Source of the DNA: Nocardiopsis gilva YIM 90087
GTDB taxonomy: Bacteria; Actinomycetota; Actinomycetes; Streptosporangiales; Streptosporangiaceae
Assembly: GCF_002263495.1 (NCBI RefSeq)
Contig: NZ_CP022753.1
Span: 3,472,001-3,536,000, forward strand
DNA: 64,000 nucleotides
Direction of reading: 5' to 3'
Below, one piece after another: positions 17,017 to 27,510 of the stretch (its first letter is position 1; the number at the start of each line of letters is the position of its first letter). A model generated the notes under the pieces. The model was not told where the DNA came from and ran no database searches. It saw only the letters and a list, made by a program, of their open reading frames with translations. Position numbers and translations under genes: made by a program.

Positions 17017-17444
17017 GACGCGAGCACCGCCTCGACGTAGCTGAGCAGCTGGGCGGTGTCGCCCGGGCTGCCCAGGACAATGACCTTCATACGCGCCCTT
17101 TCCTCGTCGTAGGCCGTCTCGATCCGCAGCGCCTCCCCACCGGCGCGACGGTTGGCCGCCGAGGCCGTCAGGAGCGTGGTCAGGCGGCTCGCGGTCTCGG
17201 GCGAAACCGCGTCGATCTCCACGATGGACGAAACCTCGGCGTGCCGCTCGGGCGGGACGGTGTCGCCCTGCGGTTCCACCACGGCGCGTCCGGTGAACGC
17301 TTCCAGATCCTCGTGCGTGATCCGGTACTGCTTGCCGATGCGGACCGCATTGAGCCGCCCGTCGCGGACGTAGTTGCGGACGGTGCGCACATGCAGGCCC
17401 AGGTGCTCGGCCACCTCGTCTACAGAGTAGAGACGTTTGTTCAT
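17013..17444 (-). CDS. Excisionase-type helix-turn-helix DNA-binding protein with C-terminal extension
   Basis: A 143-residue protein. Residues 5-52 are a MerR/excisionase-like winged helix (YSVDEVAEHLGLHVRTVRNY, then GRLNAVRIGKQYRI and THEDLEAF). The C-terminal 85 residues do not look like a sensor domain I know; they end in VIVLGSPGDTAQLLSYVEAV. It forms a two-gene operon with the hydrolase through a 4-base overlap. Immediately upstream lies an unusually AT-rich patch with a CTTCCT/AGGAAG dyad (17458-17476), a likely operator or promoter. It may regulate the hydrolase in response to its substrate. Confidence 0.8.
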   Translation of the reverse strand: MNKRLYSVDEVAEHLGLHVRTVRNYVRDGRLNAVRIGKQYRITHEDLEAFTGRAVVEPQGDTVPPERHAEVSSIVEIDAVSPETASRLTTLLTASAANRRAGGEALRIETAYDEERARMKVIVLGSPGDTAQLLSYVEAVLAS

Positions 17445-17457
17445 ATCGTTACCTTAG

Positions 17458-17476
17458 CTTCCTTCATTGGAGGAAG
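17458..17476. promoter_or_regulatory. AT-rich dyad before the excisionase-like gene
   Basis: CTTCCT (17458-17463) and AGGAAG (17471-17476) flank TCATTGG, 14 bases upstream of the start at 17444. The surrounding 50 bases are far more AT-rich than neighbouring DNA. Read on the gene strand, CTTCCTCC-type sequence also overlaps the expected promoter region. Confidence 0.4.
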
Positions 17477-17764
17477 AAAGAGTAATTTTGAGGAAAATAG
17501 GGAGTCTTGGTGCGGCCGGTCAGAGCGATGGGTGCCAGATGACGCGCGAAGCGCCCGCAGCCGACGCAGGCTCGCCTTGTCCGGCGAAACGTCCGAGGCA
17601 CGACCGGCCGGGATGCGTGCGGATGGACCGATGACTGATTAGGTTCGGATGCAGGAATGCCAGTCGATGGTCCGCGCCCGCCGCTGGGCTGCGGGGCCAC
17701 GGCGGCGAGACACGCGTCGGGAACGGCTCTGAGCGAGACGCGTCCCGATAGGAGGGACGTTTCA

Positions 17765-18022
17765 ATGGCTATCTGCAATACCTGCGGAAACGACTACTGG
17801 ATGGCCTTCAAGGTCACGACGGTGAGCGGGGACCAGTACACCTTCGACTGCTTCGAATGCGCCATCCAGCGGCTGGCCCCGACATGCGAGCGCTGCGCCT
17901 CGCGCATCATCGGCCACGGCGTCGAGGTGGAAGGGCGATTCTTCTGCGGCGCGCACTGCGCCCGGGAGGGAGCGTCCGGCCTCGGCCAGCAGATCCGCGA
18001 CTCCGTCGGTGCCCACCCGTAG
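17765..18022 (+). CDS. Small cysteine-rich, probably zinc-binding protein
   Basis: An 85-residue protein with paired cysteines arranged as ICNTCGNDYW near the N-terminus, TFDCFECAIQRLAPTCERCA in the middle and GRFFCGAHCAREG near the end. The CxxC/CxxC pattern is that of a treble-clef or MYM-like zinc site. Proteins of this build are common in actinobacteria and lack an assigned function. The start has a strong AGGAGGGACG ribosome binding site. It appears to be a single-gene unit; the DNA on both sides is poor in genes. Confidence 0.75.
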   Translation: MAICNTCGNDYWMAFKVTTVSGDQYTFDCFECAIQRLAPTCERCASRIIGHGVEVEGRFFCGAHCAREGASGLGQQIRDSVGAHP

Positions 18023-18682
18023 ACCTCATCAGCGCGAACGGCCGAACCATCACACCGAAATCCGATAATCCCGCGAAAAACATGGAGAGCGGCCAGGAGA
18101 AGGCCGACAACGCCGACCACTCATGCGGTGGGCGCGGGTCGTCTCCTGGCCGCACTCGGCCGCCACGCTGTCCTGGACCTGCACGTACACCGGAGACACC
18201 TGACCCCGAGCCTGCGGCTGAGACAACTGGGTGCGGAACCGACGAGCGATCCCGGGCGAGCGCCGCGGGTGATGCGGATCCGTCCTTTCACCCAGACTGA
18301 CGCGCTGACCTTCGCGGACTGTTCAGCAGCGCAGGCGCGGCCGCTTCGTGTGCCTCGCTTTGGGGCACGCGGAGTCCGATATGTCCTTACGGCATGCCCT
18401 TGCCATGGGGGCGGTTGGGAGAAGGCAGACCGTCAGCGCTCGGGTCGATGATCGGCATGAGGCCAGCACCCGGGCATGGGCAAGGACACTGCCGCGCGCA
18501 TCCAAATAGGCCGGTCCGGACCGACCGCCAGCTACCCGTTGCCCGAGCCCAGGTCGTCATTCTCAAAGTGACGCACATCCAGGGTGGAGACACCGGAAGA
18601 GAATCCGGCGGCACTCATGCTTTCCCTGGTCATGGGGTCTTGGTAAGAAGGGGGTCGGCGGTGAGCGGGGAAGAGGTCGCGT
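18023..18682. other. Gene-poor stretch with a possible acetyltransferase remnant
   Basis: About 660 bases with no intact gene. At 18272 an ATG opens MRIRPFTQTDALTFADCSAA, which resembles the first residues of GNAT acetyltransferases, but the frame decays within 20 residues and ends at 18451. The remainder shows no recognisable protein, repeat or RNA. A promoter for the AraC gene at 18683 must lie at its right edge. Confidence 0.35.
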
Positions 18683-19147
18683 ATGGGTAAGCACACTGAG
18701 ATGGACACGGTTGCCGCGGCGCAGCACCTGCGCGACCTCGCGTGGCTGCGCCGCGCCCGCGACAGGATCGACCGGGAGTACGCGCAGCCACTGGACGTCG
18801 AGGCGCTCGCCCGCGGCGTGAACATGTCGGCTGGGCACTTCAGCCGCCAGTTCCGGCGCGCCTATGGCGAGTCGCCGTACTCCTATCTGATGACGCGGCG
18901 CATCGAGCGCGCGATGGCGCTGCTGCGTCGTGGCGATCTCAGCGTCACCGAGGTCTGCTTCGCGGTCGGCTGCTCGTCGCTCGGCACATTCAGCAGTCGC
19001 TTCACCGAGCTGGTCGGTATTCCGCCCAGCGCCTATCGACGCCAGGAGGCGCGCGCGATAGCCGGGATGCCGTCCTGCGTGGCGAAACAGGTGACCAGAC
19101 CGGTCAGGAATCGAGAAGCGCCGGCCCCGAGCCGGTACCTAGCATGA
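18683..19147 (+). CDS. AraC-family transcriptional regulator (DNA-binding domain only)
   Basis: A 154-residue protein that is essentially an AraC/XylS DNA-binding domain. First helix-turn-helix: LDVEALARGVNMSAGHFSRQ; second: LSVTEVCFAVGCSSLGTFSS, followed by FTELVGIPPSAYRR. There is no N-terminal ligand domain, so effector sensing, if any, must involve a partner or substrate protein. The stop overlaps the start of the VOC gene (ATGA at 19144), so they are co-translated. Pairing of such a regulator with a VOC protein is frequent in actinobacteria, and here a UvrA-like gene follows. Confidence 0.88.
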   Translation: MGKHTEMDTVAAAQHLRDLAWLRRARDRIDREYAQPLDVEALARGVNMSAGHFSRQFRRAYGESPYSYLMTRRIERAMALLRRGDLSVTEVCFAVGCSSLGTFSSRFTELVGIPPSAYRRQEARAIAGMPSCVAKQVTRPVRNREAPAPSRYLA

Positions 19148-19563
19148 TCGCCATGGACATCACCATTCACGCAAGTTTCCTCCCGCACGACGACCCGGAC
19201 GCCTCCCTGGCCTTCTACCGGGACACCCTCGGCTTCGAGGTCAGAAACGACGTCGGACGCGGCAAGATGCGCTGGATCACGGTCGGCCCCGCCGACCAAC
19301 CCGACACGTCCATCGTCCTGGACCCGCCGACCGCCGACCCCGGCATCACCGACGACGAGCGGCGCACCATCGCCGAGATGATGGCCAAGGGCACCTACGC
19401 CATGCTTCTCCTGGCCACCGCCGACCTCGACAGCACATTCGCGCGGCTGCAGGCCAGCGACGCCGAGATCGTCCAGGAGCCGACCGAGCAGCCGTACGGA
19501 GTCCGCGACTGCGCCGTCCGCGACCCTGCGGGTAACCTGATCCGTATCCAGGAGCTGCGCTGA
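19144..19563 (+). CDS. VOC-family protein (glyoxalase/bleomycin-resistance fold)
   Basis: A 139-residue vicinal-oxygen-chelate protein with the two beta-alpha-beta-beta-beta halves of the fold: FLPHDDPDASLAFYRDTLGF at the N-terminus and YGVRDCAVRDPAGNLIRIQE at the C-terminus. The latter includes the Arg-Asp-Pro-Asp/Ala-Gly-Asn signature and a terminal metal-site Glu. Members either bind metal and catalyse lyase or dioxygenase steps, or sequester drugs. It overlaps the AraC regulator by 4 bases and lies upstream of a UvrA-like ATPase, a set that fits a drug-response module. Confidence 0.85.
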   Translation: MIAMDITIHASFLPHDDPDASLAFYRDTLGFEVRNDVGRGKMRWITVGPADQPDTSIVLDPPTADPGITDDERRTIAEMMAKGTYAMLLLATADLDSTFARLQASDAEIVQEPTEQPYGVRDCAVRDPAGNLIRIQELR

Positions 19564-20071
19564 ACCGCCCGGCGATCGCAGCAGCCATGACCTGCACAGG
19601 CAGCACTGCAACGGAGCCCGTACGCGACGCCGGTGGCGGCCGCCTGACGGCTTCCGTCACCGATCCCGATGGCAACGTCCCCCAACTGCTTCACGACCGA
19701 GAAGTGCCGCCGCCCGCTCCCGCGCTCAGCGTCGTCGCGACACCCAGCATCGGCTCACCTGCGATAAGGAGGCCCGGGTGCCAGTGCCGCGGCGGACGGT
19801 GCGCCGTACCTGGATCCGCATCTCCCCGCGTCGCATCCAGGCGCGGCGCGAGGTGAACGAGATGCCCGACCGAGAGCTGACGCGTGCCGGCGGCTGGCTG
19901 GTCTGACGTCTCGACTGGACGCGCCGCGTGGCAGGGGTCCAGAGGCTGCGCGGGCAGAATCGACGCAGATTCCGTGGTTCCTGCACCGAGCGCGCCCCGG
20001 CCAGCGCCACCCGTGCCGACACCGCCGATAGCGGCCCGCTGCCGCGACCGCGCCTAACAGATGGAGACACG
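19564..20071. other. Region between VOC and UvrA-like genes with a VOC relic
   Basis: The frame around 19620-19705 reads GGGRLTASVTDPDGNVPQLL, which is the C-terminal VOC signature of a second, otherwise deleted VOC gene. A short ORF follows at 19778-19906. No other gene is recognisable before the UvrA-like start. Confidence 0.45.
19778..19906 (+). CDS. Short basic ORF, hypothetical
   Basis: GTG 19778 follows TAAGGAGG at ideal spacing and opens a 42-residue frame that begins MPVPRRTVRRTWIRIS and ends LTRAGGWLV. It is strongly basic. I recognise no family. The good ribosome binding site is the only support; it could equally be the tail of a truncated gene. Confidence 0.3.
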   Translation: MPVPRRTVRRTWIRISPRRIQARREVNEMPDRELTRAGGWLV

Positions 20072-22459
<2,388 letters not shown>

Positions 22460-22711
22460 GCGAGGCCCTCGCGGACACCGTGAGACGCGTTCGCCCATCG
22501 GTTTCGACTCGTCCCAAGGGGTCGAGGAGGACCGGTACAGGATTTGGCAGTAGCACTCTTTGTGACATAGGTGACTGAGCGTGCAAGCACCGGATGGTGC
22601 TCCGGTACCGAGAGTTCTTTGAGCGCGATCGCCCTCTACGACTGGCAGGGATGATCGGCCAAGCGCAACCGCACCGAGATCCGCCGGGCGAGGAAGTTTC
22701 GGGAGTGCTCG

Positions 22712-23485
22712 GTGCCCGACGGCGAGAAGGTCGCGCTGTGGCTGGCCGAGAACGTGTGCGCCGAGGTCGTCACCACCGACGTCTCCGTGGTCATCGCTCG
22801 CGAGGCGGCCCGCGCTGCGGAGCGGGCCGGGGCGAAGCACGTCACGGCGCTGACCGCCGACGGCTACACCGGTCACCCGGAAGCGCAGCTCATACGACCG
22901 GATCGTCGTCCCCGTCGCACACGGCGGCTTCCACCGCACCTTCGCCGTCACCCGCGACGGCGACCGCGTCCTCGGCCGCGGCGTCGTCTCCAGCGACTTC
23001 ATGAGCGCGGTCGGATCGCTCTCCACCTGGCCCGCCGATCAGACACGGGCCCCTACCGCGCCATTGCCCGCCCTGCCGCTCACCACCCGCAGGAACGTCG
23101 GCCGGTCCTGGACCCGGAGGGATACTACGACCTGTGGTTCCACCTCGCCTCCCGGTCGGGGCGCACCACCCGCGCCTACGTGGACGGACTCGACCCGTCG
23201 CTGGGTATGGCCTGCCTGCACGACCCGCAGCGCGGCAGCGCCTGGATCCAGCTCACGGGCGACTCGCACTTCGTGGGAGACCCAGGGCTCGGCGACGAGC
23301 TCGCGGTCCACGTGCAGGACTGGGCGGACCGTGACCGACCCCCGATCCCGGACCACTGTGCGGTGTTCGCTCGCCCGAGCGAGGAAGGGCCAGTGCTCCA
23401 CCCCGGTGGCTGGCACATTGTGCGGGACGAGGCGGTCACGGCCCTGAGCCAGCGGCCGTGGCTCCCGGTGTGTGACGCTGCGTAA
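22712..23485 (+). pseudogene. PCMT-type methyltransferase relic
   Basis: The N-terminal part (AENVCAEVVTTDVSVVIARE, RAGAKHVTALTADGYTGHPE) resembles the SAM-binding region of protein-L-isoaspartate methyltransferases. Near 22890 the similarity moves to another frame (SYDRIVVPVAHGGFHRTFAV), then returns further on to LDPEGYYDLWFHLASRSG, CLHDPQRGSAWIQL and LAVHVQDWADRDRPPIPDH up to the stop at 23485. The C-terminal part is like that of the PCMT-type methyltransferases found beside ATP-grasp or lanthipeptide gene clusters. At least two frameshifts make it a pseudogene. Assignment is by residual similarity only. Confidence 0.5.
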
Positions 23486-23536
23486 CCCGGGTAAGCCTTG
23501 CGGTATTGGCGGTCTGACCTCTGGGTGAGTGGTGAG

Positions 23537-24655
23537 ATGCGGGTAACGTCGGTGCGGGACCGTGCCGGGCGGTCGGACTTCCTGCGGTTGCCGTACCGGC
23601 TGCACAGCGGTGACGCCCGCTGGACGCCGCCACTGCTGCGAGAGCGCCGACGTTTTCTGGATCCGGCGGTGAACCCCTTCTTCGAGTTCGGTGAGGTCGA
23701 GCTGTTCGTGGCGTACCGCGACGGTGTGCCGGTGGGGCGGATTGCCGCGCTGATCAACCATCGTCACAACGAGCTGCACGACCCGAGTGTTGGCTTCTTC
23801 GGCCTGTTCGACGTGGTCGACGACGAGGCCGTGGCGCGGCGGCTGCTGGAGGCGGCAGCCGACTGGCTGCGCACTCGCGGGAAGGAGGCGATGCTGGGCC
23901 CGACGAACTTCACCGTCAACCACGAAAGCGGCGTCTTGGTGGACGGGTTCGACCGCGAGCAGTCCTTTCTGACCCCGTACAATCCGCGCTATTACCCGGC
24001 CCTTCTCGAGGCCGCCGGGCTGACCAAGGCCATGGACTTCTGCGGGTGGCACGGGCCGGTGCTCCCCGAGATGCCGGCGAGTGTGTGCCGGGCCGCGCAG
24101 TGGGCCGCGCGCAGGCCCTCAGTTCGGGTCCGCACTGTCCGCATGGGTGATTTCGCTGCCGAGCTGCGGACGTTCCGGGACATCTATAACGCGGCCTGGG
24201 CCGACAACTGGGGCTTCACGCCGATGACTTCCCGTCAGGTCACGTACCTCACGCGTCAGCTGCGCCCGGTGGTGCGCCCGGAGCTGCTGGTGGTAGCCGA
24301 GGTCGAGGGAGCGGCGGCGGGGATGGCGCTGGTGGTACCGGACATCTGCGTCGCGCTGCGCGCCGCCGGTGGCCGGTTGACCCGCTGGGGGCTGCCGGTC
24401 GGTCTGCTGCGGATGCGGCGGGCCGCCCGTCGCATCACCCACTTGCGGGTAGTGGCCGGCGGTGTCCGCCCTGAGCACCGCCGACTCGGCCTGGACGCCC
24501 TGATGTACACGGAGATGATGCGCACCTGGTACCGGCTGGGCTACCAGACCTTCGAGCTGGGGCCGACGCTGGAGGGCAACCTGCCGGTCATCCGCGTTGC
24601 CGACCGGATGGCCACACGAACCAGGACCTACCGGCTCTACCACGGGGGCATCTGA
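23537..24655 (+). CDS. GNAT-fold acyltransferase, possible bacterial ceramide synthase
   Basis: A 372-residue protein in the GNAT superfamily. It has the family blocks MLGPTNFTVNHESGVLVDGF, then LTPYNPRYYPALLEAAGL and KAMDFCGWH, and a C-terminal acyl-CoA-binding region (THLRVVAGGVRPEHRRLGLD, FELGPTLEGNLPVIRVADRM). This 370-390 residue family occurs beside serine-palmitoyltransferase-like genes in several bacteria. As far as I recall it includes the enzyme proposed to N-acylate 3-oxo-sphinganine in Caulobacter. Here it faces such a gene, ending 98 bases from it. ATG 23537 is chosen over an ORF start at 23498. The lipid assignment is inference; acylation of another amine is possible. Confidence 0.65.
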   Translation: MRVTSVRDRAGRSDFLRLPYRLHSGDARWTPPLLRERRRFLDPAVNPFFEFGEVELFVAYRDGVPVGRIAALINHRHNELHDPSVGFFGLFDVVDDEAVARRLLEAAADWLRTRGKEAMLGPTNFTVNHESGVLVDGFDREQSFLTPYNPRYYPALLEAAGLTKAMDFCGWHGPVLPEMPASVCRAAQWAARRPSVRVRTVRMGDFAAELRTFRDIYNAAWADNWGFTPMTSRQVTYLTRQLRPVVRPELLVVAEVEGAAAGMALVVPDICVALRAAGGRLTRWGLPVGLLRMRRAARRITHLRVVAGGVRPEHRRLGLDALMYTEMMRTWYRLGYQTFELGPTLEGNLPVIRVADRMATRTRTYRLYHGGI

Positions 24656-24752
24656 GCTCGCGGGGCCCGGACGACTGCCGGGACCAGCAGTGACCAGGCG
24701 CTATGAGGCCCCGTGGACAGCACTTCGCATGAGCCCTTACCCTGTCGGCCCG

Positions 24753-26000
24753 TCACTCCACGGTCGGCGGGGCCGCAGGGGTGGGCGCCGGTCGCCCGGT
24801 CATTGCCGCATACGCGGCCGGGATCGCCTCGAGCGTCTCGTCCACGTCGGCCGGTTCATGAGCGGCGGTCGGCACCAGGCGCAGCTGCACCACGTCCGGT
24901 GGCACGACCGGGTACGAGACCGCGGAACAGAACACGCCGTGTCGCAGGCGCATCGTTTCCACGAACTCGCCCGCCTGCGCGGCGGTCATCGCCAGGTAGA
25001 CGGGTGTGATGGGGCTGGCCGTTCCTCGTACTTCCAGGCCCCGCTCGCGCAGCCCCGTTTGCAGGGCTTCCGCGATCGACCAGCAGCGCTGGCGCGGCTG
25101 CGGCCGGGATCGGATGAGGTCCAGCCGCACCCGGTTGCTCGCCACGATCGGCCACGGCACACTCTTCGCGAAGATCTGCGACCGCATCGTGTAGCGGAGT
25201 CGCCACACCACCTCGGCGCTGGATGCGACGAACGCGCCGATACTCGCGCCGGCTTTGGCGAAGGTGGCGAAATACAGGTCGATGCCGTCGTGAGCGTCCT
25301 GCGCCTCGCCCGTACCGCGACCGGTGGGGCCCATGACGCCGAAGCCGTGCGCGTCGTCGACCAGCAGCCGAAAGTCGTAGCGCTGCTTGAGTGCGACGAT
25401 GTCGCGCAGCGGTGCGACGGCTCCGGACATGCCGAAGACGCCTTCGGTCACCACGAGCACCGCCTCGTCCGGCGCGCGCTCGCGCTCGATCCGGGCGAGC
25501 ACGCCGGCCAGGCGCTCAACGTCGTTGTGCCGGAAGCCCCTCGCGCGCCCGTTGTGCATCCGTACGCCATCCAGGATGCACGCGTGGCTGCCGCTGTCGT
25601 ACACCAGCCAGTCTTGCCGGGTCAGCAGCGCGTCGATCAGCGAAACCATGCCCTGGTAACCGTAGTTCAGGAACAGCGCGGCAGGTTTGCGGCAGAAGTC
25701 CGCCAGTTCGGTCTCGAAGGCCTCGAGGTCTTCGGTATCGCCGGACATCATCCGCGAGCCCATCGGCGCGGACAGGCCGTACCGGTCAACGAACTCGATG
25801 TCGAGGGCACGGACTTGGGGGTCGTCGGCGAGTCCGAGGTAGTTGTTGAGGCTCCACACCACCTGCGGCACGCCCTTGTACGTCATCCGGCTGCCGATGT
25901 TCCCTGTCAGTCTGGGGAAAGCCGCCGTGCCGTGGATGCTGCGGGAGAGGTCCGCGATCGGATTGCTGGTGGATTCCACGAACTTGGCGAACAGGTCCAT
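24753..26000 (-). CDS. PLP-dependent alpha-oxoamine synthase (serine-palmitoyltransferase-like)
   Basis: A 415-residue fold-type I PLP enzyme that condenses an amino acid with an acyl thioester, releasing CO2. Seen: Lys249 in FATFAKAGASIGAF (Schiff base), DDAHGFGVMG with the cofactor-nitrogen Asp, His139 in SHACILDG, the substrate-loop block SRMMSGDTEDLEAFE, and MRSQIFAKSVPWP. The last is characteristic of a branch common in Bacteroidetes that includes serine and cysteate acyltransferases. BioF, KBL and CqsA are the alternatives. ATG 26000 has GAGGAG eight bases upstream; the longer frame to 26180 runs into a Tn3 relic. It converges on the GNAT gene. I favour a sphingoid or sulfonolipid base synthase but the amino-acid substrate is not proven. 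Confidence 0.75.
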   Translation of the reverse strand: MDLFAKFVESTSNPIADLSRSIHGTAAFPRLTGNIGSRMTYKGVPQVVWSLNNYLGLADDPQVRALDIEFVDRYGLSAPMGSRMMSGDTEDLEAFETELADFCRKPAALFLNYGYQGMVSLIDALLTRQDWLVYDSGSHACILDGVRMHNGRARGFRHNDVERLAGVLARIERERAPDEAVLVVTEGVFGMSGAVAPLRDIVALKQRYDFRLLVDDAHGFGVMGPTGRGTGEAQDAHDGIDLYFATFAKAGASIGAFVASSAEVVWRLRYTMRSQIFAKSVPWPIVASNRVRLDLIRSRPQPRQRCWSIAEALQTGLRERGLEVRGTASPITPVYLAMTAAQAGEFVETMRLRHGVFCSAVSYPVVPPDVVQLRLVPTAAHEPADVDETLEAIPAAYAAMTGRPAPTPAAPPTVE

Positions 26001-26079
26001 GTGCTCCTCATTGCATGGTCGCGGAGAACGGAAGTCCAAAAATGAGGGGATGGTTGGCTGAATACTGGGCCCGCGCGTG

Positions 26080-26367
26080 CCGTAGGTCCGGCGGATCTGG
26101 TCGCGATGGTAACGCTCCGCCCGCGTCCCCCACGGGTACTTTGCCGAACATTGCCGTTTCCACCTCGACCTGAGCGGCAATGTGGGCGACGGCTGGATCG
26201 GGGATCTCCTCGCCGCAGGTGGGGAAATATTTTTCGAGCTGGAAGAACTTCAAGATCAGAGCGAACCCGAGCCGGGTCGCGCCGCTCTTGTTGCCGAGGA
26301 GTTTGCGGTCGCTGGGCTTCAGCGACCAGTGCTCGTCGAGTTCCTCCGGAGTCCACCTCTGCCGCAT
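26080..26367 (-). pseudogene. Tn3-family TnpA N-terminal relic (second type)
   Basis: About 95 residues match the DUF4158 start of a different Tn3-transposase lineage: QRWTPEELDEHWSLKPSDRK, LLGNKSGATRLGFALILKFF, EEIPDPAVAHIAAQVEVE. A frameshift near 26150 moves the continuing similarity (YPWGTRAERYHRDQIR) to the frame that leads into the alpha-oxoamine synthase ORF. Everything past residue 100 of the roughly 1,000-residue protein is missing. It sits directly upstream of the synthase start, so the present synthase promoter must lie in transposon-derived DNA. Confidence 0.75.
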
Positions 26368-26511
26368 GCTCGCTCTGTGTCGTGCTGAATCGATATGAGC
26401 CAGCTTGGCCGGAACGGTTGCCAATACTTGCGAATTCGCACGATCTGTGACCCAGCGAGGATCCCCGAAAGCCACTAGCCGGTTACTTTTCCTCTCGCCG
26501 TAGCTACAGGA

Positions 26512-26715
26512 GTGGCGGGCCTCTACTTGTCAGCTGCCGTCGACCAGCTCCGCGCCGAGGGCGTCCCGGTCAAGGACGGGGATGTCGCCCGCCTCAGTCC
26601 GCTCGGCCACGCCCACATCAATTTCCTGAGCCGCTACGACATCACCGCCTCCGCACCCGCCCAAGGCCTTCGGCAGCTCGGCGAAGTCCCCGACCTGCCC
26701 GGTGCTGCCGATTGA
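26512..26715 (+). pseudogene. Tn3-family TnpA C-terminal relic
   Basis: A 67-residue frame reading AVDQLRAEGVPVKDGDVARL, SPLGHAHINFLSRYDITAS and a short acidic tail is the extreme C-terminus of a Tn3 transposase. It is on the opposite strand to the N-terminal relic at 26080-26367, so the two do not form one gene in place. It could be the other end of the same element after inversion, or of another copy. Confidence 0.72.
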
Positions 26716-26772
26716 GCCGAAGGCGTGCGGTTCCTCACGGTTCCTCATCCTCGCGGGCATAGGATCAGCGGC

Positions 26773-27510
26773 ATGACGTTGCGGCTTATTCAGATTGCAA
26801 TGAATGCTCAGGATGACTCCGCGCTCGGCCGGTTCTGGGCGGAGGTGCTCGGCTGGAGTATTTCCAGCGAGGAACCCGGCGTGACCAACCTGGAACCTGA
26901 GGGCTTCGTCTATCCCGACCCCGTCGCCCTCTGCATCGACGTCCTTCGCGTCCCGGAACCCAAAACGGTGAAGAATCGTGTGCACGTCGACCTCGCTACC
27001 ACTTCTGTGGCTCATCAGGCGGAGCTGGTCGCGCGCCTTAAGGATCTCGGCGCGACGTTCGCCGACGTGGGCCAGGGCGACGTGCCGTGGACGGTCCTCG
27101 CCGACCCGGAGGGCAACGAGTTCTGCGTGTTGGAGCCTCGATCGATCTACCGGGACACCGGGCCGATGGCCGCGGTGGCGGTCGACTGCGCTGATCCGCG
27201 GGCCATGGCCCGGTTCTGGGGCGAAGCGATGGACTGGACCCTGCACGAGGTGACCGACGATCACGCGGTGCTGCGCTCCGCCAAGGGCGTCGGCCCGTAT
27301 CTCGAGTTCCTCCGCACGCCCGACGTGAAGACCGTGAAGAACCGCGTCCATCTCGACCTCCGGCCGTACCCCGGTGACGATCAAGCGGCGGAGGTAGCCC
27401 GGTTGCGGGATCTCGGCGCCACCGATATCGACGTCGGCCAGGACGACGTGCCGTGGACGGTCCTCGCCGACCCGGAGGGCAACGAGTTCTGCGTCCTCAC
27501 CCCGCTCTGA
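26773..27510 (+). CDS. Two-domain VOC (glyoxalase-like) protein
   Basis: A 245-residue protein made of two similar halves, each a VOC module. Half one has DSALGRFWAEVLGW and ends DVPWTVLADPEGNEFCVLEP; half two has DPRAMARFWGEAMDWTLHEV and ends with an almost identical DVPWTVLADPEGNEFCVL. At the DNA level the shared end block is also nearly identical, suggesting recent duplication or gene conversion. Such proteins are widespread in actinobacteria, mostly without known substrate. ATG 26773 is chosen over the ORF start at 26725 because the first strand begins there. It stands alone. Confidence 0.82.
   Translation: MTLRLIQIAMNAQDDSALGRFWAEVLGWSISSEEPGVTNLEPEGFVYPDPVALCIDVLRVPEPKTVKNRVHVDLATTSVAHQAELVARLKDLGATFADVGQGDVPWTVLADPEGNEFCVLEPRSIYRDTGPMAAVAVDCADPRAMARFWGEAMDWTLHEVTDDHAVLRSAKGVGPYLEFLRTPDVKTVKNRVHLDLRPYPGDDQAAEVARLRDLGATDIDVGQDDVPWTVLADPEGNEFCVLTPL

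Noticed and set aside
26001..26180. N-terminal extension of the alpha-oxoamine synthase
   Set aside because: The extension is Tn3 tnpA relic sequence read in frame; the strong GAGGAG site and family similarity place the start at 26000.
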